This document shows, one piece after another, positions 9,893 through 19,075 of a stretch of DNA of 64,000 bases; within the stretch, counting starts at the first letter, position 1; each line of letters opens with the position of its first letter. The notes under the pieces are model-generated. The model worked only from the letters and a program-made list of their open reading frames with translations, did not search any database and had not been told where the DNA came from. Made by a program: the position numbers and the translations under genes. Source of the stretch: Halobacillus salinarum (GTDB lineage: Bacteria; Bacillota; Bacilli; Bacillales; Halobacillaceae); the NCBI RefSeq assembly GCF_022919095.1, contig NZ_CP095073.1, forward strand, positions 1,922,001-1,986,000, given 5' to 3'.

Positions 9893-11645
9893 ATGAAATC
9901 CAACACACGGCCTTTGCTCACGTACACGATCCTTGTAGCAGTCGTGATAATGGGCCTTGGGGTTTTGCTCGCTCAGCTTACTCGTAATTATTTCGTTAAT
10001 ATATTTGAAGAGCGAATTGAAGCAGAGAGCCAGTATTTTGCCACTTATATGGAACGGTATGAACAAGAAGGCGAGCTTAACAAAAAAGAATTGTATGATC
10101 TCAGTAAGCAGCTGAACACTGGAATGGTGTTTATTTCAAATGATGGCGAGATTCTTGCTGATACGGTAAGTGCTGTACCTGTTGTAACAGAGAACGAGAA
10201 AGATAAAATACTTACCCGTGTGAAAACGAATAATACTTCGGCTCGAGAAGGCGAGCTGATCGATAGTGTTTTCTATTATCCTCTTCCCATTGATCTAAAT
10301 AATATTGATGGTACCCTGATTCTGCTTTCACGGGTTCATTCCCTGACCAATATTACCAAAAATATTTGGCTGCTCATCGGATTTACACTTGTGCTTGGAT
10401 TATTGGTCATCCTCATTATAGGCTACAATATATTTTCTAAATTTATTCGGCCGATTCGTTCGGCAGCAGATGTGGCTACTGAACTTGCAAAAGGGAATTA
10501 CAAAGCACGTACCTACGAAGGCCACTTTGGAGAAGCCGGGCAGTTAAGCCGAGCGATAAACATACTCGCTCGTAATCTCCAGGAGATGACCAGCAAGAAA
10601 GGGATGCAGGAAAGCCAATTAGAAGCCGTCATCAATAATATGGGAAACGGACTTGTACTCATTGATGAAAAAGGATATATCCTTCTAGTAAACCGGGCGT
10701 TTCTCGAAAGCTTCGGTGGCGAAGCTCAGCAGTACATCGGACATTTGTATCACGAATCCATACCCTTTACTACGATTCATGAGACCATCCAAAAAATTTA
10801 TATGTTTGAAGAGACCCTAAGTGAAACATTTGTTCTTCCGCTTGGAATTGACCGTAAGCATTTAGAAGTTACCGGAGCCCCATTTTTAACAGTCGAAGAA
10901 AATGGAAGGGAGTCGTACTTGTTTTTCACGACATTACGGATCTCAAAAGGCTGGAACAAATGAGAAAAGATTTTGTGGCCAACGTTTCCCATGAATTAAA
11001 AACACCGATCACATCGATACGAGGCTTTTCTGAAACTCTTCTGGATGGGGCAATGAATGATGAAGCTATGCTTGAGCAGTTTCTTCATATTATTCTAAAA
11101 GAGAGTGGCAGGCTTCAATCTTTAATTCAGGACTTACTGGAGCTGTCAAAGCTTGAGCGTGAGGATTTTCATTTAACCATTGAAAAAGTGGAGATCCAGA
11201 AACTGCTTCAAGACCTCCTCCCGATTGTCGAACAGCATGCAGAACAAAAAGGAGTTATTTTAACTGCTGAAGTAGAGGGACAAACAATGATTGAAGGGGA
11301 TTCAAGCCGTCTCAAGCAGGTTTTCATGAATTTGCTAACCAATGCAGTGAATTATACTTTTAAGGAAGGTAAAGTTCATCTGAAATTTGTAGAAAAAGAG
11401 GGACGGATCGTCATTTCTGTTTCAGATAATGGAGTAGGAATTCCTGAAGAGGAAATTTCAAGGATTTTTGAAAGATTTTATCGTGTGGATAAGGCTAGAA
11501 GCCGTAATTCCGGGGGACTGGATTAGGTCTTGCTATTGTGAAGCACATCGTTGAAGCCCACCATGGAGAAATTCATGTGGAAAGTATGGTAGATGAAGGT
11601 ACTACTTTTCACGTGGAATTACCAAAGACCTTTACAGAATCTTAA
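9893..11645 (+). CDS. phoR: Sensor histidine kinase PhoR (frame broken twice)
   Basis: PhoR is the membrane kinase partner of PhoP. In order: a transmembrane helix (about residues 8-30), an extracytoplasmic PAS-like domain, a second helix near 160-180, HAMP, a cytoplasmic PAS domain, the H box [11 protein letters not shown], the N box NLLTNAVNY and the G boxes DNGVGIP and [10 protein letters not shown]. The reading frame breaks near 10907 (one base missing near GGAAGGG) and again at 11512-11516, where GGGGG should be six G to encode SGGTGLG. With both restored the protein is about 584 aa and ends at 11645. Two independent breaks in one gene could mean real loss, but the type of break matches those in citZ, etfB and ytvI, so I suspect sequence error. 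Confidence 0.88.
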
Positions 11646-11724
11646 TCTCATGTTTAATAGGAATTTATACTCCTTTGTTAGGATTTTTATGAAACCCTTT
11701 CATCCAAGGTGTTTTCTCTATTTT

Positions 11725-11755
11725 GCAGAAGCTGACTCAGCTTCTGCTTTTTTTT
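11725..11755 (+). terminator. Intrinsic terminator of phoPR
   Basis: GCAGAAGCT and AGCTTCTGC with loop GACTC (11725-11747), followed by eight T. Confidence 0.9.
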
Positions 11756-11941
11756 GTCTTACGAAGGCATTTGAAATCATTGGGCATAAACGATAAAAGT
11801 TAGTTCTTCGTCTGATGCTTCCAGGAGTGTCTTTTTTCCTCTTTTATTGAATCATGGTAGAATGGTGAAAAAGGTGTATGTGAGTGAAATTCCAGTGGGT
11901 TTGCTTTATACGCTTCTGTAGAACGAAGAGGAGTGATAGCT

Positions 11942-14581
11942 ATGGCTGAAAAATTGGTATTAATTGATGGAAATAGTATTGCGTACCGGGCATTTTTTGC
12001 ACTGCCCCTGTTAAATAACGATAAAGGTGTCTATACAAATGCGGTGTATGGCTTTACGACCATTCTTTTAAAAGTTCTTGAAGAAGATAATCCGGACCAC
12101 ATATTAGTTGCATTTGACGCGGGGAAAACAACTTTCCGCCACGCTACTTACAAAGAATATAAAGGGGGAAGACAAAAAACCCCGCCTGAACTTTCCGAGC
12201 AATTTCCAGTATTAAAGGAGGTCCTTGATGCCTTCAGTGTCCCGCACTATCAATTAGAGCAATATGAAGCAGATGATATCATTGGAACGCTTGCTACGAA
12301 AGCGGATGACGAAGGCTATGAAGTCAAGGTGATTTCTGGAGATAAGGATCTGCTTCAGCTCGTCTCACCAAATATTAATGTCGCTTTGACAAAGAAAGGC
12401 ATCACCAATGTGGATACATATGATCCTTCATTTATGGAAGAAAAAATGGGCATACGACCGGATCAGGTGATTGATTTGAAAGCATTGATGGGAGATAGCT
12501 CTGATAATATTCCAGGGGTGCCAGGAGTAGGGGAAAAAACAGCTGTAAAATTATTGAAGCAATTTGATACACTGGAACACGTATTTGAAAACCTTGGTGA
12601 AATAAGCGGAAAGAAATTAAAGGAAAAGCTTGAAAACCATAAGGAAGACGCATTTATGAGCAGAAAACTGGTAACTATCGAGCGGAACGCTCCTATTGAA
12701 ATTGGGCTGAAGGAGCTTGCGTTTCCAAGTTATGAAAGTCATAAAGTCAGTCAGGTCTTTAAAGAGCTGGGCTTTCAGTCATTGCTCGGCAGAATAGCTG
12801 GCGACAAGGCAGAGAGCGATTCTGATAAGGATTGGGAAGCGGTTGATTACGAAATCGTAGATGAATGGAACAACGACATGTTCACCGGTAAAGAGGCTCT
12901 CATTGTGGAAATGCTTCAGGAAAATTATCATGTCGCACCTGTAGAAGCCATTGCTGTCGTTAACGAGAAAAAGAAATATATTCTGCCGTTGGAACAGGCA
13001 TTAAATTCAGACATGTTCAAGGATTGGGCAGAGGATCCTGATCAGGAAAAATGGGTATTTGATGCGAAAAAGACACTGGTTGCTTTATTGCGTTATGGTA
13101 TTCATATCAAAGGAATCAGTTTCGATTTGCTGCTTGCTTCCTATTTAATTAATCCTTCTGAAAACAATCACGACATTCCTGCGATCAGCCATCGCCTGGG
13201 AGAAACAGAAGTAAAGTATGACGAGGAAGTGTATGGCAAAGGTGCTAAAATGAAGTGTCCTGATGACGAAGAAGTTCTTCATGAACACGTCGTTCGAAAA
13301 GCTGGTCTTTTATATAAGTGTAAGAATCAAATTGAAGAAAAACTCAAAGAAAATGCCCAATATGAATTGTACAAAGATTTGGAAATGCCTCTTGCTCTTA
13401 TTTTGGGACGGATGGAGCATGAAGGGGTCCAGGTGGACGTAGAGCGATTGAAGGAAATGGAAAGTGAGCTTGAAGGGCGTCTTCAGGCAATAAAGAGAGA
13501 AATCTTTGAGCTCGCTGGTGAGACTTTTAATTTAAACTCACCTAAGCAGCTGGGACCTATTCTTTTTGAAAAACTCGACCTCCCAGTGATCAAGAAGACA
13601 AAGACTGGCTATTCCACTTCAGCTGATGTGCTGGAACAATTGGAGGACCAACACGAAATTATTCCGAAAATATTATTGTACAGACAGCTGGGCAAGCTTC
13701 AATCTACTTACATTGAGGGACTGTTAAAAGTAGTTAAAAAGGATACAAACAAAATTCATACACGGTTTAATCAGGCGCTTACTCAGACAGGAAGACTTAG
13801 CTCGATTGACCCGAATCTTCAAAACATCCCGATCAGACTTGAAGAAGGCAGAAAAATACGGCAGGCCTTCATTCCTTCAAAAGAAGGATGGGTGATGTTT
13901 TCAAGTGACTACTCCCAAATTGAACTTAGAGTACTTGCCCATATGGCTGAAGACGAAAAGCTTATTGCCGCATTTAGGGAAGGTCAGGACATTCACACGC
14001 AAACGGCTAGTGAGGTTTTTGGGGTGAGTGGGGAAGAAGTAACAAGTGAGATGAGGCGACAAGCAAAGGCCGTGAACTTTGGAATTGTGTATGGAATTAG
14101 TGATTATGGTTTATCGCAAAGTTTAGGCATTACGCGAAAAGAAGCTCAAGCTTATATTGATCGTTATTTTGCGAGCTATCCTGGTGTAAAGAATTATATG
14201 GATGAAACAGTTGCCCAAGCTAAACAATCAGGCTATGTCACTACATTCATGAACCGGCGCAGGTATTTACCTGATATGAATAGTCGTAATTTTAATAAGC
14301 GAAACGCCGCAGTACGGACGGCTATGAACACACCTATCCAGGGGAGTGCAGCTGATATTATAAAGAAAGCGATGATCGATTTAGAACAACGGCTGAAAGA
14401 AGAAAATCTTAAGTCGACCATGCTTTTACAAGTACATGACGAATTGATTCTAGAAGCTCCAGAAAATGAAATTGAACAATTGAAGGAAATGGTTGCTTCC
14501 GTCATGGAGCACACCGTCGATTTAAGTGTTCCTTTAAAAGTGGATTATTCCTATGGAGCGACCTGGTACGATGCAAAGTAA
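11942..14581 (+). CDS. polA: DNA polymerase I
   Basis: PolA fills gaps in repair and removes RNA primers from Okazaki fragments. The N-terminal 5'-3' exonuclease (about residues 1-290) shows LIDGNSIAYRAFFAL, QYEADDIIGTLA and GDKDLLQL. The middle 3'-5' exonuclease-like domain lacks the acidic DxE motif (it reads EALIVEMLQENYH), as in other Bacillus PolA, so proofreading is probably absent. The polymerase part carries DYSQIELRVLAHMAEDEKL, RRQAKAVNFGIVYG and HDELILEAP. ATG 11942 sits 8 bases after AGAGGAG; the GTG at 11933 lies within that ribosome site. mutM follows after 14 bases, coupling repair polymerase and glycosylase. Confidence 0.97.
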   Translation: MAEKLVLIDGNSIAYRAFFALPLLNNDKGVYTNAVYGFTTILLKVLEEDNPDHILVAFDAGKTTFRHATYKEYKGGRQKTPPELSEQFPVLKEVLDAFSVPHYQLEQYEADDIIGTLATKADDEGYEVKVISGDKDLLQLVSPNINVALTKKGITNVDTYDPSFMEEKMGIRPDQVIDLKALMGDSSDNIPGVPGVGEKTAVKLLKQFDTLEHVFENLGEISGKKLKEKLENHKEDAFMSRKLVTIERNAPIEIGLKELAFPSYESHKVSQVFKELGFQSLLGRIAGDKAESDSDKDWEAVDYEIVDEWNNDMFTGKEALIVEMLQENYHVAPVEAIAVVNEKKKYILPLEQALNSDMFKDWAEDPDQEKWVFDAKKTLVALLRYGIHIKGISFDLLLASYLINPSENNHDIPAISHRLGETEVKYDEEVYGKGAKMKCPDDEEVLHEHVVRKAGLLYKCKNQIEEKLKENAQYELYKDLEMPLALILGRMEHEGVQVDVERLKEMESELEGRLQAIKREIFELAGETFNLNSPKQLGPILFEKLDLPVIKKTKTGYSTSADVLEQLEDQHEIIPKILLYRQLGKLQSTYIEGLLKVVKKDTNKIHTRFNQALTQTGRLSSIDPNLQNIPIRLEEGRKIRQAFIPSKEGWVMFSSDYSQIELRVLAHMAEDEKLIAAFREGQDIHTQTASEVFGVSGEEVTSEMRRQAKAVNFGIVYGISDYGLSQSLGITRKEAQAYIDRYFASYPGVKNYMDETVAQAKQSGYVTTFMNRRRYLPDMNSRNFNKRNAAVRTAMNTPIQGSAADIIKKAMIDLEQRLKEENLKSTMLLQVHDELILEAPENEIEQLKEMVASVMEHTVDLSVPLKVDYSYGATWYDAK

Positions 14582-14595
14582 GGAGATAGGACAAC

Positions 14596-15420
14596 ATGCC
14601 GGAATTACCTGAAGTAGAAACGGTTAGAAAAACGTTAAAGCAGTTAGTTATTAATAAAACCATAGACCAAATTACCGTCCATTGGGGAAACATCATTAAA
14701 CGGCCTAAGGACCCGATGGACTTCACGCGGGCACTTCATGGGCAGACTATAAGAGACATGAAAAGAAAAGGGAAATTTTTATTGTTTGAATTAGACGACC
14801 TTACTCTAGTTTCCCACCTGAGAATGGAGGGGAAATACAGTGTTCAGGACAGCACCACTGAACCGTTGAAGCATACTCATGTGATCTTTCATTTCACTGA
14901 TGGTACAGAGCTCCGGTATCAGGATGTAAGAAAGTTTGGGACCATGCATATCTTTGAAAAAGGGAAAGAAGGCGAAAGCAAGCCGCTTTCTCTGCTTGGG
15001 CCAGATCCTTTTGATGAAGCATTTACACTGGATTACTTTTACCGCAAACTTCAAAAAACTTCAAGAAATATAAAAGCCGTACTATTGGACCAGTCCGTTA
15101 TTGCAGGACTCGGAAACATCTATGTCGATGAAGCACTGTATCGTGCAAAGATTCATCCGGAACGAATAGCTAAAGAACTTACAAAACAAGAAGCAGAGTC
15201 GATACGGCAGTCTAGCATCCATACGATTACGGATGCTGTTGCACAAGGAGGGACTACCATACGTTCCTACTTAAATGGACAGGGGCAAATGGGAATGTTT
15301 CAGCAGAAACTCATGGTGTATGGGAAGGAGCATTCTCTTTGTCAGGAGTGTGGCACTCCCATCATAAAACTAAAGGTAAGCGGAAGAGGAACGCACGTTT
15401 GTTTAACTTGTCAGCGATGA
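14596..15420 (+). CDS. mutM: Formamidopyrimidine-DNA glycosylase
   Basis: MutM (Fpg) excises 8-oxoguanine and other oxidised purines and nicks the DNA. It begins MPELPEVETVRKTL, with Pro2 as the Schiff-base nucleophile and Glu3 as catalytic partner. QSVIAGLGNIYVDEALY carries the helix-two-turn-helix, and the C-terminal zinc finger is visible as CQECGTPI...CLTCQR. The 274-aa length is typical. GGAGATAGG precedes the ATG. It follows polA closely and probably shares its transcript. Confidence 0.96.
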   Translation: MPELPEVETVRKTLKQLVINKTIDQITVHWGNIIKRPKDPMDFTRALHGQTIRDMKRKGKFLLFELDDLTLVSHLRMEGKYSVQDSTTEPLKHTHVIFHFTDGTELRYQDVRKFGTMHIFEKGKEGESKPLSLLGPDPFDEAFTLDYFYRKLQKTSRNIKAVLLDQSVIAGLGNIYVDEALYRAKIHPERIAKELTKQEAESIRQSSIHTITDAVAQGGTTIRSYLNGQGQMGMFQQKLMVYGKEHSLCQECGTPIIKLKVSGRGTHVCLTCQR

Positions 15421-15478
15421 CACCAATTCTCCCCAGCGGCATACACTAACTCACAGTTAATGTGAGGAGTGAAATCAG

Positions 15479-16081
15479 ATGGGGATTGCTGTGTTTACGT
15501 TTTTGTTTGTCATCGCATTAAGCCTCGACAGCTTTGGAATAGGCTGTATTATTGGAATGAAGAATATCGGGGTGACATGGAAAGGGATCATTGGGATTGG
15601 CATGGTCTCCGGCAGCTGTTTTCTACTCTCCTCTTATGCTGGACGTCTTCTCCTTCCATTTTTAACAGAGCAGGCAGCGAACCGAATTGGGGCCGTATTA
15701 TTGATCGCCATCGGCTGCTTTTACTTGTGGCAGCATTTTCGTAAAGAAAAACCATCCCCAGGTAAAAAGAAACCTTGGACACAGCCAGCCCGGGTATTTC
15801 AAAATCCGGTCGAAGCAGATATGGACCAATCAGGAGGAATTCGTGGGAAAGAAGTGTTAGTTCTTGGAGCAGCACTTTCCCTGGATTCCTTTGGAGCTGG
15901 TATTAGTGGAGCACTCATCGGCATTTCCCCTTTGCTTACTGCGGGATTGATTGCCGCTGCGACATGTATTATGTTAGCTGGTGGACTGATCTGTGGTGCG
16001 AAACTGAATGAAAAAATTGACAGCTTATCTCTATTTCCAGCTATTCTTTTAATCATCATTGCCATCATAAAATTAACTTAG
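15479..16081 (+). CDS. ytaF: Sporulation membrane protein YtaF
   Basis: A 200-aa polytopic membrane protein built from two related halves, each with the motif LSLDSFG(I/A)G, as in the MntP/YtaF cation-exporter-like family. About six hydrophobic helices are visible, separated by a charged central loop near residues 85-115. In B. subtilis ytaF is a sporulation membrane gene of unknown exact role; a metal-transport function is inference. GAGGAG precedes the ATG, partly inside a small CTCACA/TGTGAG hairpin that may affect translation. It lies between mutM and coaE. Confidence 0.88.
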   Translation: MGIAVFTFLFVIALSLDSFGIGCIIGMKNIGVTWKGIIGIGMVSGSCFLLSSYAGRLLLPFLTEQAANRIGAVLLIAIGCFYLWQHFRKEKPSPGKKKPWTQPARVFQNPVEADMDQSGGIRGKEVLVLGAALSLDSFGAGISGALIGISPLLTAGLIAAATCIMLAGGLICGAKLNEKIDSLSLFPAILLIIIAIIKLT

Positions 16082-16092
16082 TAAGGAGGGGT

Positions 16093-16695
16093 ATGATGTC
16101 GGTTGTCATCGGTTTAACTGGTAGTATTGCCAGTGGAAAAAGCACCATATCGAAGATGTTTAAGGATTTCAATATCCCTGTTATAGACGCAGACATTATT
16201 TCCCGTGAAGTAGTGGAGCCAGGAAAACCTGCCTATAGGAAAATCGTAGAAACTTTTGGTGAAACAATCTTAAATGCAGAACGTACCCTTGATCGTAAAC
16301 GGTTAGGCAGTATAATATTTAATGATTATGAAAAACGGAAACAATTAAATGAAATTGTTCATCCTGAAGTAAGAAAACAAATGACAGACCAGCGTGACGA
16401 ATTAAAAAAGCAGCATAAAGCCGTTGTGCTTGATATTCCTCTTCTATTCGAAAGCGGGCTTCAACATTTTGTGGATCAGGTATTACTTGTATATGTTGAT
16501 AAAGAAACACAGGTAAAGAGGTTAATGGAAAGAGATCAATCTTCTTTAGAAGAAGCTGAGCAAAGAATAAAGGCGCAAATGTCTTTGGATGAAAAAGCCG
16601 GCCTTGCTGATGCTGTCATTGATAATAATGGACCTGTAGATGCAAGCTTTCGGCAGTTAAAACAAATACTTAGAAATTGGGACGTTATCCAATAA
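16093..16695 (+). CDS. coaE: Dephospho-CoA kinase
   Basis: CoaE phosphorylates the 3'-hydroxyl of dephospho-CoA, the last step of coenzyme A synthesis. The P-loop GLTGSIASGKST is at the N-terminus, followed by DADIISREV and the conserved VLDIPLLFESG. The 200-aa length fits the family. AGGAGGGG precedes two adjacent ATGs (16093 and 16096), so the exact start is uncertain by one codon. It is probably the last gene of the polA-mutM-ytaF-coaE unit, ended by the next hairpin. Confidence 0.96.
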   Translation: MMSVVIGLTGSIASGKSTISKMFKDFNIPVIDADIISREVVEPGKPAYRKIVETFGETILNAERTLDRKRLGSIIFNDYEKRKQLNEIVHPEVRKQMTDQRDELKKQHKAVVLDIPLLFESGLQHFVDQVLLVYVDKETQVKRLMERDQSSLEEAEQRIKAQMSLDEKAGLADAVIDNNGPVDASFRQLKQILRNWDVIQ

Positions 16696-16696
16696 G

Positions 16697-16727
16697 TACG
16701 TCAAAGCCTGGGCTTTGGCGTATTTTT
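16697..16727 (+). terminator. Intrinsic terminator of polA-coaE unit
   Basis: TACGTCAAAGCC and GGCTTTGGCGTA (one G-T pair, loop TG), then TTTTTG. Confidence 0.88.
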
Positions 16728-16777
16728 GTGCCCTTTATTTAAAAAAATAGTAAACAAATATCCAAAAACGCTTACAA

Positions 16778-16788
16778 TATGATATACT
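16778..16788 (+). promoter_or_regulatory. CcpN-type operator I of gapB
   Basis: TATGATATACT fits the CcpN consensus TRTGHYATAYW, as I recall it, at every position. It overlaps the most likely -10 region (TATACT, 16783-16788) of gapB. Confidence 0.6.
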
Positions 16789-16809
16789 ATTTGTGAAATT
16801 CGGATAAAA

Positions 16810-16820
16810 AGTATATCACA
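16810..16820 (-). promoter_or_regulatory. CcpN-type operator II of gapB
   Basis: On the minus strand this reads TGTGATATACT, again a full match to TRTGHYATAYW. It lies 32 bases from operator I in inverted orientation, just before the gapB ribosome site. Confidence 0.6.
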
Positions 16821-16838
16821 TAAATTGGGGGCTGGATG

Positions 16839-17873
16839 ATGAGTAAAACAAAAATTGCAATTAATGGTTTAGGAAGAATTGGCAGAATGGTGTTTAGAAA
16901 AGCTGTTTTGGACGATTCCCTGGAGCTTGTGGCAGTGAATGCTAGCTATCCAGCAGAAACCATAGCTCACATGCTAAAATATGACAGTGTTCACGGACGG
17001 TTTGAAGGGGAAATCACCGCTGCTGAAAATTGTATAGTCGTCGATGGGAAAAAAATAGTGTTATGCTCCACGAGAGACCCGCTTACCTTACCGTGGAGAG
17101 AACTCGAGATTGATATTGTGATCGAAGCCACTGGTAAATTCCGCAGCAAAGAAGAAGCGGAGCTTCACATTGAAGCTGGAGCTAAAAAGGTGATTATTAC
17201 GGCTCCCGGAAAAAATGTAGATTCCACTATTGTGATGGGGGTAAATGAAGAAAGCTTTGACCCGGCTTTCCATGATGTAGTTTCCAATGCTTCTTGTACT
17301 ACAAATTGTTTAGCTCCGGTAGTAAAAGTGCTGGAAGAACATTTTGGAATTGAAAATGGCTTGATGACAACTGTCCATTCCTTTACGAATGATCAAAAAA
17401 ACCTGGATAATCCTCATAAAGATTTACGCAGGGCAAGAGGATGTACCCAATCCATTATTCCGACATCCACTGGTGCCGCAAAAGCATTAGGTGAAGTAAT
17501 TCCATCTATGAAAGGAAAGTTAAATGGAATGGCGCTGCGAGTCCCAACTCCTAATGTTTCTCTAGTTGATTTAGTCGTGGATTTAAAAAGAGAAGCAACG
17601 GTTGAGGAAGTGAATGAAGCATTTAGACGGTACTCAAAAAAAGATATGCAAGGGATATTGGAATACAGCGAGGAACCTCTTGTTTCTATTGATTACACAA
17701 CTTCTCCATCTTCGGCAATCGTAGATGGGCTTTCCACTCAGGTGATTGGGCAGAGGAAAGTCAAAGTGCTTGCTTGGTATGATAACGAGTGGGGTTATTC
17801 CTGCAGAGTAGTAGATTTAGCTAAATTTGTCGGATCATTTATGAACCAGAAGACAGAAGCACGCGTGTCTTAA
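16839..17873 (+). CDS. gapB: Gluconeogenic glyceraldehyde-3-phosphate dehydrogenase
   Basis: GapB works in the gluconeogenic direction, with NADP preference. The Rossmann start KIAINGLGRIGRMVFRK is followed by VAVNASYPAE: the Asp that fixes NAD in glycolytic GapA is absent here, as in other GapB. The catalytic Cys lies in SNASCTTNCLAP and the partner His in TTVHSFTNDQ. The start is ATG 16839, seven bases after TGGGGG; ATG 16836 is too close. The gene stands alone between coaE and speD, and two CcpN-type operators suggest repression on glycolytic carbon sources. Confidence 0.95.
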   Translation: MSKTKIAINGLGRIGRMVFRKAVLDDSLELVAVNASYPAETIAHMLKYDSVHGRFEGEITAAENCIVVDGKKIVLCSTRDPLTLPWRELEIDIVIEATGKFRSKEEAELHIEAGAKKVIITAPGKNVDSTIVMGVNEESFDPAFHDVVSNASCTTNCLAPVVKVLEEHFGIENGLMTTVHSFTNDQKNLDNPHKDLRRARGCTQSIIPTSTGAAKALGEVIPSMKGKLNGMALRVPTPNVSLVDLVVDLKREATVEEVNEAFRRYSKKDMQGILEYSEEPLVSIDYTTSPSSAIVDGLSTQVIGQRKVKVLAWYDNEWGYSCRVVDLAKFVGSFMNQKTEARVS

Positions 17874-17915
17874 TAGTGGAAGTGATTCCCATTGTGTTTT
17901 ATAATAGGTACCAAC

Positions 17916-17959
17916 TTGCAAGAAAATGTCTTGCAAATCGGGGATAAACCGTATATACT
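17916..17959 (+). promoter_or_regulatory. speD promoter with overlapping inverted repeat
   Basis: TTGCAA (17931-17936) and TATACT (17954-17959) are 17 bases apart. The -35 is the right arm of a perfect inverted repeat, TTGCAAG (17916-17922) and CTTGCAA (17930-17936), which could be an operator. Confidence 0.55.
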
Positions 17960-17965
17960 TTTTTG

Positions 17966-18101
17966 TGAACTTCTGAATTTCTATTTTTTTCATGACTACT
18001 CAAAGGGTTAGGACCTCTCAGGACTAACTTTCCCCCGTGGTAGTACGTGACTGATATTTCAGGAGACAAAGAAGTCAATGTACAAAGGGGGATCCTAAAT
18101 A
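17966..18101 (+). promoter_or_regulatory. Structured 5' leader of speD
   Basis: About 135 nt without an ORF. The Shine-Dalgarno GGGGG (18087-18091) can pair with CCCCC (18032-18036), and TCCTAA just after it (18093-18098) with TTAGGA (18008-18013). The latter competes with a local hairpin GTTAG (18007-18011)/CTAAC (18024-18028). Another small hairpin is CTGA/TCAG at 18051-18062. This suggests translational control. I do not recognise a known riboswitch class. Confidence 0.4.
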
Positions 18102-18479
18102 ATGGATACAATGGGAAGACACGTAATAGCTGAACTATGGGATTGTAATGAAAGTAAATTGAATGATATGTCGTTTATTGAACAAGTTTTTGTCGATGCA
18201 GCGCTGAAAGCAGGAGCGGAAGTAAGAGAAGTTGCTTTTCATAAGTTTGCCCCGCATGGAGTAAGCGGAGTAGTGATCATTTCTGAATCGCACTTAACAA
18301 TTCATAGCTTTCCTGAACATGGCTATGCCAGTATAGACGTTTATACATGCGGTGATCGGATCGATCCTAATGTTGCTGCAGAATATATCGTGCAGGCATT
18401 AGAAGCAGGCAGAAATGAAACAGTAGAAGTTCCCCGGGGCATGGGTCCTGTTGAAGTTCAGCAATCTCGTGCTTTATAA
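18102..18479 (+). CDS. speD: S-adenosylmethionine decarboxylase proenzyme
   Basis: SpeD supplies decarboxylated SAM, the aminopropyl donor for spermidine synthesis. The 125-aa protein is of the short bacterial class and self-cleaves before the Ser in [17 protein letters not shown], producing the pyruvoyl cofactor; the GTG-free start [13 protein letters not shown] and DVYTCGD motif match B. subtilis SpeD closely. AAAGGGGGAT precedes the ATG. It stands alone between gapB and a hypothetical gene, and its long leader suggests RNA-level control. Confidence 0.96.
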   Translation: MDTMGRHVIAELWDCNESKLNDMSFIEQVFVDAALKAGAEVREVAFHKFAPHGVSGVVIISESHLTIHSFPEHGYASIDVYTCGDRIDPNVAAEYIVQALEAGRNETVEVPRGMGPVEVQQSRAL

Positions 18480-18499
18480 TATCGAATAACAAAACGATA

Positions 18500-18533
18500 G
18501 ACCATCCAGCGATGCTGGGTGGTCTTATGTTTT
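18500..18533 (+). terminator. Intrinsic terminator of speD
   Basis: GACCATCCAGC and GCTGGGTGGTC with loop GAT (18500-18524), then TTATGTTTT. Confidence 0.8.
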
Positions 18534-18663
18534 AATCCAACTGATTTCTCTTCAGCAACTGCACATAGGATCGATTCCATGTTTTAGACAGCTTTCCTAA
18601 ATTCATTAAATCATGTTAAAATGTTAGGAGATCATGTCGAATTTGTTGAAGGGATTTGTTTAA

Positions 18664-19038
18664 GTGAAAACTTTTATTTCCAGGTATGTGAGCAAACACT
18701 CTGAAACGAGTGAAAATCATCGTGATGAAGGTCTTGTTTCCCATTATTATAAAGCTAAGAAAGATGAAGTATTCCGAGCTGTAGAAGCCATGTTCGACAC
18801 GCCATCGGAAGTGGTCGCGTCTTCTAAAGAACGTGGTGAAATCACGATTAAATACAAAGGGAAGAGATCGGCGTTTGTTGTAGCTACTGTAATTATGGTG
18901 CGCCCATTTCAAACTGCTGTAGATTTTTCTGTAACAACTGAATCTGGTGGACCGATCGACTTTGGATTCAGCAGAAATTTAATTGTCAGCCTTTATCAGC
19001 AGCTGGACCGCCAGTTTCCTTCAATTGATCCGTCCTAG
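18664..19038 (+). CDS. Conserved hypothetical cytosolic protein
   Basis: A 124-aa protein without a signal peptide or membrane segment, starting at GTG 18664 after GTTGAAGGG. I do not recognise a catalytic motif. The central part (TIKYKGKRSAFVVATVIMV) looks like alternating beta strands, and the C-terminus NLIVSLYQQLDRQFPSI is helical. Similar short cytosolic proteins occur near speD/nrdR in other Bacillaceae, but no function is known to me. It lies 37 bases before nrdR and may be co-transcribed with it. Confidence 0.65.
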   Translation: MKTFISRYVSKHSETSENHRDEGLVSHYYKAKKDEVFRAVEAMFDTPSEVVASSKERGEITIKYKGKRSAFVVATVIMVRPFQTAVDFSVTTESGGPIDFGFSRNLIVSLYQQLDRQFPSIDPS

Positions 19039-19075
19039 TGTAAGATGAAATGAGCGAATGTGGAGTTGATTGAAT

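Noticed and set aside
10960-11526. Stand-alone histidine kinase fragment
   Set aside because: It continues PhoR directly after the break near 10907 and has no ribosome site of its own.
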